From Bubalus kerabau (lineage: Eukaryota > Chordata > Mammalia > Artiodactyla > Bovidae): 64,000 nt of DNA. Position 1 is the stretch's first letter, and every line of letters begins with the position of its first letter. The notes under the pieces are model-generated. The model had not been told where the DNA came from. It made no database searches and saw nothing but the letters and a program-made list of their open reading frames with translations. The stretch spans positions 1,054,001 through 1,118,000 of the forward strand of contig NW_026577930.1 of the NCBI RefSeq assembly GCF_029407905.1. Reading direction: 5' to 3'. The position numbers and the translations under genes were made by a program. Shown here piece by piece: positions 56,598 to 64,000 of the stretch.

Positions 56598-57488
56598 TTT
56601 TGAAATCTTTTAATTAAAAAATATTGTTGTTGTAATTCATTTGTATTGAAATCTTTTGAATTTAGCACTCAGACAAGCCATTATGAATTCTTTATAGCTG
56701 TCAGTGTCTTATCTTTACACATTTCCTCTCACTTAAAAGTTACTTATAGCAGGTGTATAAGATAAAAGTAATTCCACAAGCCTCACATGAAAATCTCTGC
56801 TTGTATGCATTCATATGTTTAACAGTTAGAAAGAATAAAATTTATTTTGTTTTTATGATCTTGATAAGTATCATGACTATTCTAAAAATATTTGGTGGCA
56901 TCATTGTTTGAAGCTTCTGGTTGAAACTAATTGTAACTTGGTCATCCTTTGCATTAAAACAAAATATAAATCTGAAAATCTTGTTCCTTGGAAGCAGCTA
57001 AACCTGTTAATATATGAGTATTGATATCTGTGACTCCACATTTACAGAAAAGTTAACTTAAAATTGAAATCTAGTATTTTATTGTCAAGATAAGAACAAA
57101 ACTTGGCATCAGCTTCCTGGAATCAATAACTCTTATATAGCTAGATTTATTATACAAAAAAGAGGTTAATAAAGCTAAAATATTATAAGTGAATGGGCTT
57201 CCACTCCGGAATTGCTTTGAAATGAAAGGAAGCTGCAAAAGTTAATTATATTAGAGTTATAATGAAGAGTGCGCTTGACTATCTCATTGTGGTTATAATA
57301 ATGGATTTGGTCTGCTGACATATAAAAATTCTTAAGTGAAATAAGTTTACTTGCATCAAGATAAATGGCCTCATAGTCCAGTATTTGCAATATGGTGCAT
57401 ATACAAGAAGTAGGAAACCCACTTTAAAGATTGTCATCCTGTAAATGGTCCTGTAGTGAAAACTGATTTCAGTATTACAGTCTTGGGA
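56598..57488. other. AT-rich gene-free stretch
   Basis: No feature recognised. Confidence 0.3.
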
Positions 57489-57793
57489 GCCATCTGTACG
57501 GAGAAGGCAATGACAACCCACTCCAGTACTCTTGCCTGGAAAATCCCATGGACGGAGGAGCCTGGTAGGCTGCAGTCCATGGGGTCACTAAGAGTCGGGC
57601 ACGACTGAGCAACTTCACTTTCACTTTTCACTTTCATGCACTGGAGAAGGAAATGGCAACCCACTCCAGTGTTCTTGCCTGGAGAATCCCAGGGACTGGG
57701 GAGCCTGGTGGGCTGCCTTCTATGGGGTTGCACAGAGTCGGACACGACCGAAGCGACTTAGCTGCAGCAGCAGCAGCAGCAGCAGCCATCTGT
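57489..57793 (+). mobile_element. Young BovA2 dimer SINE with target-site duplication
   Basis: Two BovA monomers in tandem: GGAGAAGGCAATGACAACCC...TTTCACTTTCATGCA, then CTGGAGAAGGAAATGGCAACCC...CGACCGAAGCGACTTAGC. It ends in (AGC)n (57761-57785). Flanked by (A)GCCATCTGTA at about 57489-57498 and 57783-57793. Little divergence between monomers. Confidence 0.92.
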
Positions 57794-57865
57794 AATTAAT
57801 CTGCAAGGAGAATTTTAAATATTTATTTTACTAATTAAAGTAACTTGTGACATAAAATTGAAAAG

Positions 57866-59260
57866 AAATATTTTTTTAATTTAAGTATAATTGACTTACA
57901 ATATTATATTAGCTTCAGGATATTTTTGTAGATAATATGCCATATAGTAAGTATAAAATATTGACTATATTACTTGGGTACATTATACTCTGTATATCAC
58001 ACCCTGTGACTTATTTATTTTATAACTGGTAGATTATAGCCTTTATTCCTCTTCACCTATTTTGCCCCTCTCTTTCCGTCCCTTCTCCCTTTTTCTCTGT
58101 GTCTGTGAGTTTGTTTCCATTTTGTTACACTTATTTGTTTTGTTTTTAAAATTTCATGTATAAGTGAAAACATACAGTCTTTGTCTTTATCTGTCAGACT
58201 TATTTCACTAAGCATAATACTCTCCAGGGACATCCATGCTGTGGCAAATGGCAAGATTTCATTTTTTTATGGCTGAGTAATGTTCCATTGTGTAAGTATG
58301 CACACACATAGATACATATCATATCTTCTTCATCCATTCATCTCTTGATAGTAATTTAGGTTGCTGTCATATCTTTGCTATTATATTAACAGACAATGCT
58401 GCTGTGAACACTGGGATGCATATGTCTTTTCAAATTAGTGTTATTGTTTTCTTCAGATAAATATCTAAGAATAGGAGTGTTGGATCATATGGTAGTTGTA
58501 TTTTTAAATTTTTTGAGGAACTTACATACAGCTTTTCATAGTGGCTGTACCAGTTTATATTCCCACCACACAGTGTATTAGGGGGTCCCTTTTTTCACAT
58601 CCTTGCTAAAACTTGTTATTTTTTGTCTTTTTGATCATAGCCATTCTGACAGGTGTGAAGTGATACCTCATTATGATTTTGATTTGTATTTCCCTAGTAA
58701 TGATGTTGAGCACCTTTTCATATGACTGTTAGCAGTCTGTCTGTATGTGTTCTTTGGAAAAATGCCTATTCTGGTCCCCTGCCCGTATCTTAATTGGATT
58801 ATTTGGAGGTTTTGGTGTTGAGTTGTATGAGGTTTTTTAAAATATATTTTGGAAATGAACCCCTTATCTGACATATGATTTGCATATATCTTCTCTCATT
58901 CAGTAGGTTGCTTTTCATTTGTTGATGGTTTCCATCCCTGTGCAAAAACTTTTTAGGTGGATTCATTCGTTTACTTTTTGGCTTCTGTTTTCATTGCTTG
59001 AAGAGACATATCCAAAAAAATATCACTAAGACCCATGTCAAAGAGTACTACTTATATTTTCTTCTTGAAGTTTTATGGTTTCAGTCTTGCATTTAGGTCT
59101 TGAATCCATTTTGAATTTATTTTTTTATATGGTGTGAGAATATGTTCTAATCTCATGGTTTTACATATAGCTGTCTACTTTTCCCAACACCACTTATTAA
59201 GGAGACCATCTTTTCTCTATTGTATATTCTTGCCTGTTACATTTGTCTAATGATTCTTCA
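57866..59260 (-). mobile_element. L1 3' portion, reverse strand
   Basis: From TTAAGTATAATTGACTTACAATATT through GGCTGAGTAATGTTCCATTG, GAATAGGAGTGTTGGATCATATGG, CCATTCTGACAGGTGTGAAGTG and CCCAACACCACTTATTAAGG. About 1.4 kb of 3'UTR and ORF2 complement in one piece. Confidence 0.85.
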
Positions 59261-59629
59261 GATGATTTCTCAAATTCAAGGATTTTTTCTTACACTTTAT
59301 GATAGTATGCCAAAGTTTTAAGTTTAATATTAAATTCTGTAAATGTTCCCCCCTACAGTAATGTGGTACACAGTTTTATTGTTGTTGTTCTTGTTTCTGT
59401 TGTTTTCTACTAAGCATATCTTATATTATTATGCTAAAGAACAAACAGAAGGAATGATAGTATGGAAGATTCAAATCTACACATATCAGATATTAAGTTA
59501 TATATCAATAGACAAAATACCCCATTTTGCAAGTTAGGAAATGTCAGAAAGCATATATATATATCTATATCTATCTATATATATATATATAATCTTAATG
59601 AATTCTGTGTCCTGAAAAAAAGAACGAGA
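59261..59629. other. AT-rich stretch with a (TA)n microsatellite
   Basis: A TATATC/TATA run occupies about 59552-59591. No gene. Confidence 0.5.
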
Positions 59630-60190
59630 ATAATATATAATGTGACAGTTAACCAAAGAAAGTTGGTGGTTTTACTCTTATATCAGACAAATCAGATTGA
59701 AGGATGGAAATTATTACTAAGAAAAAAATAAGCTTATTTTAATATAATAAGAGCCTGAATCCAAGAAGAGGATAGAAACATCCTAACCTTCTATTTAGAT
59801 AATAATATAGCCAAATTGTACAAAACAAGAGAAGTCCAATTTACAAAAGGAGATACAAGTAATCACGGTCTAAGAGTTTAACTCACCTATCTCTGAAACT
59901 AAAAGAAAAACAAGGGGAAAAAAATCACAAGAAAGAATAACATTTAGACAATATTTTCCTAATTGACACACAGAATAGACTCAACAATTGCAGAATACAT
60001 ATTCTCTTCAAGTACACATGAAATTATCTACACAATTTGATCAGATACTGAGTCTGATTATGCAAAATGTGACAAAAGCCATGTATATACTAACACACAG
60101 TATATTCCATATCCAGAGTGGATTTAAGCTACAAATTAGTTAGAAATTTAGTTACTCTCAAAATGTTTTCAAATCAGTTTTTCATATTTT
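59630..60190 (+). mobile_element. Probable old L1 ORF2, forward, decayed
   Basis: ACACAGAATAGACTCAACAATTGCAGAATACATATTCTCTTCAAGTACACATG follows the wording of the L1 endonuclease-to-RT region. No ORF remains. Confidence 0.55.
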
Positions 60191-60232
60191 GTGTATATGA
60201 TGTTTTGGTTTTGATTTCCTGTATACATACAT

Positions 60233-60466
60233 GTATATAGCTGTTCAGTCACTAAGTCATATCCGAGTCTTTGAGACCCCATGGACTGCAGCACACCAGG
60301 CTTCCATGTCCTTCACCATCTCCTGGAGTTTGCTCACACTCATGTCCATTGAGGCAGTGATGCCATCCAACCACCTCATCCTTGGTCACCCTCTTCTTCT
60401 CCTGCCTTCAATCAGGGTCTTTTCTAATGAGTCAACTCTTTCCGTCAGGTGGCCAAAGTATTGGAG

Positions 60467-60467
<1 letters not shown>
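60233..60467 (-). mobile_element. BovB LINE 3' end
   Basis: GTTCAGTCACTAAGTCATATCCGAGTC through GGTGGCCAAAGTATTGGAGC, cut at a (TA)n repeat. Confidence 0.88.
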
Positions 60468-60517
<50 letters not shown>

Positions 60518-60545
60518 CATATATATATTTATTTATTTATATATG
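60468..60545. repeat. (TA)n microsatellite
   Basis: Almost pure TA for about 35 bases, then TACATA and TTTA variants. Confidence 0.95.
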
Positions 60546-60548
60546 TAA

Positions 60549-60628
60549 ACTGAATCATTTTGCTATACACCTGAAACTAACACAACTTCATGAGTCAGCT
60601 ATACTTCAAAAGAAAAAAAAAAAGAAAA
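60549..60628 (+). mobile_element. L1 3' tail fragment
   Basis: ACTGAATCATTTTGCTATACACCTGAAACTAACACAACTT...CAGCTATACTTCAAAAG followed by a poly(A) run. Confidence 0.7.
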
Positions 60629-60900
60629 CTGAACTAACCAAGGTAAAAGAAGTAATTAGAGAGATTCTGGGTGATTTTGTCTTCTTCCAGGGAATACTTG
60701 CTTTTACTTCAAGAGGTGGGGGCAATTCATGTAATAGCTATCAGATATATGCAGTTTAAAATGCCTAATATATACAAAGAATAAAATTCAAAATTAACAA
60801 TTTAGCAGAGAACTATAAATTTACACAAACAAAACAAGTTTTGTGTATTTGAAGTTCTAGTTTTAGGTATCTAAATATTTAAGTTTAGTATATGCCTACT
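60629..60900. other. AT-rich spacer
   Basis: No feature recognised. Confidence 0.3.
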
Positions 60901-61095
60901 AAGTGAAAGTGAAGTCGCTCAGTCATGTCCGACTCTTTGTGACCCCATGGACTGTAGCTACCACGCTCCTCTGTCCATGTACTGGAGTGGGCTGCCATTT
61001 CCTTCTCCAGAGAATCTTCCCGACCCAGGGATTGAACCTGGGTCTCCCGCATTGTAGGCAGACGCTTTGCTGTCTGAGCTACCAGGGAAGTCCTT
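60901..61095 (-). mobile_element. Bov-tA/BovA2 SINE
   Basis: AGTGAAAGTGAAGTCGCTCAGTC...GATTGAACCTGGGTCTCCCGC...GAGCTACCAGGGAAGTCC. Little diverged. Confidence 0.9.
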
Positions 61096-61099
61096 TAAT

Positions 61100-61440
61100 T
61101 ATAATGACACATCCCTTTTTATCTTAATACTCATTTTCTTAAATTTTGTTTTGTCTAATATTAATATACCCATTCCAGTTTTCTTATGTTTACTTTTTTT
61201 GGTATTTTTTTCACACTGTTATTTTATACCTTACTGTATCTTTATATGTTGTGTCATATAACTGGGATTTAGTTGTTGTTGTTTTTATCTCATCTGATAG
61301 TCTCTACTTTTAATTGGAATGTTTAGGCCTTTTGAAGTTTAGTTGTTATAAATATAGTTTGTTTTAAAGTTGACCATCTTGCCTTTCATTTTCTGTTTTC
61401 CAATCTCTTTATTTCTCTGTTCCTGCTCTTGTGCCTACTT
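61100..61440 (-). mobile_element. Probable old L1 ORF2, reverse strand
   Basis: ATTAATATACCCATTCCAGTTTTCTTATG...CATCTGATAGTCTCTACTTTTAATTGGAATG matches reverse L1 ORF2 wording. Confidence 0.5.
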
Positions 61441-62465
61441 TTGTGTTTATTAAACATTTTATTATGAAAATTAAGTTTTTTATTGCATTTTTATCGGAGG
61501 CATTTTAAACACACTTCCATACATTCTAAAAGTAACTAATTCCACACAAAAGTACCAGGAGCAAAGTATAGTAGCACAACTGAACACAGCAAGCTGAGGT
61601 TCTGTGATTCTTTATAGGATGATACTTTACCTAGTGTTGTTTTTCCTGGCTTGATGTGGATATGCCCTTTGGTCTTCTTGCTGTGGTACTCCCAGACTGT
61701 GTCTTTTGCTCCTTATAGCTTAGTAGGCTCAATAGGTCCTTACCTCTGTTTGCATCAAGTGGGCTTCAGTTTTCTTGAAAGTTAAAACCCTGTATTTATT
61801 GAAGTATTTGCTTACTTATTAGAAACTGATACATTTTTAACTGTTAGTATGCTATCACAGTTATTGCTTTGTTCTCTAATCAAATTATATAGGTTTGAGT
61901 GGTGTGATATAACCCATTATCCTATAACCCTTCTTGTTTTTAATGCATGCTTTTGGAAACAAGATATTTTCTTCAGGAATGCATATTTTGCATTTTATTT
62001 GCAGAGTGTCAGGCTTGCAATGTCTATTCAGCTGTTAGATGTTCACATTTAATGAGGCATATTGGCACTGATGGTGGAGGTGACCCCAAATGTTATGGTT
62101 TAGAGGAGGCATTGGAATTGAGTTAGGTGAGGTTAGAGGACCCCAGCCCCACAAAACCCCTCAAACCACACTGTCCCTCAGCTAGTTCTGGTTGGGAAAG
62201 CCCTGAGCTTTGGGGAAAGCTCTCATGACTTTTTAATTGACAGATGTCAGCACTTGTGATGCTGCATAAATTCCTAGGCTGATGTTACAGTCAACTGCCA
62301 CCACCAACTGTCATCAATAGGGGAGGTCATCTTGACCCACCTCCCAATATTCTTTCCTCGTATTTGAGTGGTTCTCAGTTCTCATTACCTGTCACTTCCC
62401 TTCCCCTAGTAGAACTTCCCGGTAGCTTGGTGAATTACGAACCATTAAGATAAATTATCTCAGAT
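61441..62465. other. Gene-free stretch
   Basis: GC content rises near 62090-62400 but no ORF or known repeat is seen. Confidence 0.3.
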
Positions 62466-62605
62466 TCGTTTATGTGGATTATTTTGGTCGCAGTTCGGAA
62501 GGATTATCTTGCTGAGTGTAGAATTCCACCTCGAGGGTTTTATATCTTCTTTCACCCTGGCGATAGTTCTCCGTGAATGCTATTGAGAAGACAGCCATCT
62601 TTTAA
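62466..62605 (-). mobile_element. L1 ORF2 scrap, reverse strand
   Basis: TTATTTTGGTCGCAGTTCGGAAGGATTATCTTGCTGAGTGTAGAATTCCA resembles reverse L1 ORF2. Confidence 0.45.
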
Positions 62606-63440
62606 AAGCCCGTGACATCACCCCCACTGAAAGCGGCTTTAGTTTTTAACTGGAGGTTAGTCATTTATATTATTGCTCATTTCGTGGTACTGTGTCCTTA
62701 TTTCTCTGGCAATTGGTGGAAATACATTTGATCACTTCATATTTCATGTATATGATGAATATAAAATATGGTAAAACATTTGACAAATTTTTAGTTGTTT
62801 TTAATCAAAATAATTTCTATTAATTTATATAATTTATAATTTCTATTAATTTATATAAATTAACTAATTTGACTGGTAGTAACAATAAACTAAAGCAAAA
62901 AAGAAAAAAGTTAGCATAAAAATAACAAAAGCCATAAAATTTAAATTTGCTTTTTTTTCTTGATAAAATATTTGTTTCAATAATTCATAGACAAAGTAAT
63001 TTAGGCATATTTCTAAGCAAAGTTGCCAAAAATTAAAGCTCTTTCCATTATAATTGGTGATCTGATGCTAATGTTGACCTGGAAAAACTATGTAAGAACA
63101 GCTAAAGCTCTTAATAAAGAAAGTGAAGTGACACTTGTATTACCTATGGCAAAACGTTTTATATGTACAGTAATTAAATAACATTCAGTTTTCACAGAAC
63201 ACCTTATATGCATTCATTTATATACAAGTGTTCAAGTCAGAATCAATGCAGTAACAAATGGAACATAAATGAAAGTAAAACAAAAATATGCATTATATGT
63301 ATGCTTAATAGGTAATAATTTTGGTATTTCAGATAATAATGAAATGATAGCCTATTTAAACAAAGTTTTAAACAAATAGTAATTGTTAAAAAAAAGAAAA
63401 AATATGAAAAAATATAGAAGACCAGTAAGTGTACTAAGGG
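62606..63440. other. Very AT-rich gene-free stretch
   Basis: No feature recognised. Confidence 0.3.
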
Positions 63441-63904
63441 ATTTGATTTAGGTCATACCTGAATGGTCTAGTGGTTTTCCCTACTTTCTTCAATTTAAGT
63501 CTCAATTTGGCAATAAGGAATTCATGGTCTGAGCCACAGTCAGCCCTTGGTCTTGTTTTTGCTGACTGTATAGAGCTTCTCCATCTTTGGCTGCAAAGAA
63601 TATAATCAATCTGATTTCGGTGTTGACCATCTGGTGAGGTCCATGTATAGAGTCTTCTCCTGTGTTGTTGGAAGAGGGTGTTTGTTATGACCAGTGCATT
63701 TTCTTGGCAAAACTCTATTAGTCTTTGCCCTGCTTCATTCCATATTCCAAGGCCAAATTTGCCTGTTACTCCAGGTGTTTCTTGACTTCCTACTTTTGCA
63801 TTCCAGTCCCCTATAATGAAAAGGACATCTTTTTTGGGTGTTAGTTCTAAAAGGTCTTGTAGGTCTTCATAGAACTGTTCAACTTCAGCTTCTTCAGCAT
63901 TACT
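63441..63904 (-). mobile_element. BovB LINE endonuclease part, inverted
   Basis: The reverse strand encodes the APE-type endonuclease of BovB. Reading from 63904 down: EQFYEDLQDLLELTPKKD, the IIGDWNAKVG motif, TWTSPDGQHRNQIDYILC and the SDHEFLIAKLRLKLKK motif, then TTRPFR. These include the conserved Asp/Asn and Ser-Asp-His active-site positions of this nuclease family. About 150 codons appear open. It meets the forward RT segment at about 63904. Confidence 0.9.
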
Positions 63905-64000
63905 TTGACTATGTGGATCACAATAAACTGTGGAAAATTCTGAAAGAGATGGGAATACCAGACCACCTGATCTGCCTCTTGAGAAATTTGTATGCAGGTC
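63903..64000 (+). mobile_element. BovB LINE reverse-transcriptase part, runs off the window
   Basis: TTTGACTATGTGGATCACAATAAACTGTGG...GCCTCTTGAGAAATTTGTATGCAGG is the BovB RT palm in forward orientation (FDYVDHNKLWKILKEMGIPD). The 3' end lies beyond the window. Confidence 0.93.

Noticed and set aside
57761..57785. (AGC)n as a trinucleotide expansion in a gene
   Set aside because: It is the normal short tail of BovA2 SINEs; no exon is present.

Overview
This is a mammalian, ruminant (bovid) genomic window with no bacterial or viral gene organisation. The diagnosis rests on the repeats: BovB (RTE-type) LINEs, BovA2/Bov-tA SINEs, ruminant L1 3' ends and CHR-type tRNA-derived SINEs cover much of it. 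I cannot fix the species (cattle, buffalo, sheep and goat share these families).

The only gene family I can support is MAGE, subfamily B type, which suggests an X-chromosomal cancer/testis-antigen cluster. The left 29 kb holds the remains of at least three MAGE units. Unit 1 has a 5' non-coding/promoter block at about 5.1-6.1 kb followed almost directly by a C-terminal/3'UTR scrap at about 6.6 kb. Unit 2 has only a C-terminal coding fragment (15121-15291) and its 3' flank. Unit 3 has a 5' block (18.4-21.8 kb) and a nearly complete single coding exon (21895-23032), broken by two frameshifts and a nonsense codon. A further MAGE-upstream-like block lies at 24.5-26.0 kb. Stretches of flanking DNA between units align with one another, so the region arose by tandem duplication and was later filled with L1, LTR and SINE insertions.

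From about 29 kb to the end I see no gene. This part is AT-rich, with old L1 pieces and a high density of BovB copies, mostly 5'-truncated. They include a BovB interrupted by a younger L1/BovB block (43179-45705), copies with residual reverse-transcriptase ORFs (35163-35768, 39639-40445, 52191-52892), and at the right edge a BovB whose endonuclease part is inverted relative to its reverse-transcriptase part.

Nothing here looks like a new enzymatic system. The points most worth a second look are the MAGE duplication history, the repeated splice-donor-like units upstream of MAGE, and the inverted or nested retrotransposon structures. All repeat-family names and boundaries come from reading by eye; boundaries are good to roughly 10-30 bases unless a target-site duplication is given.
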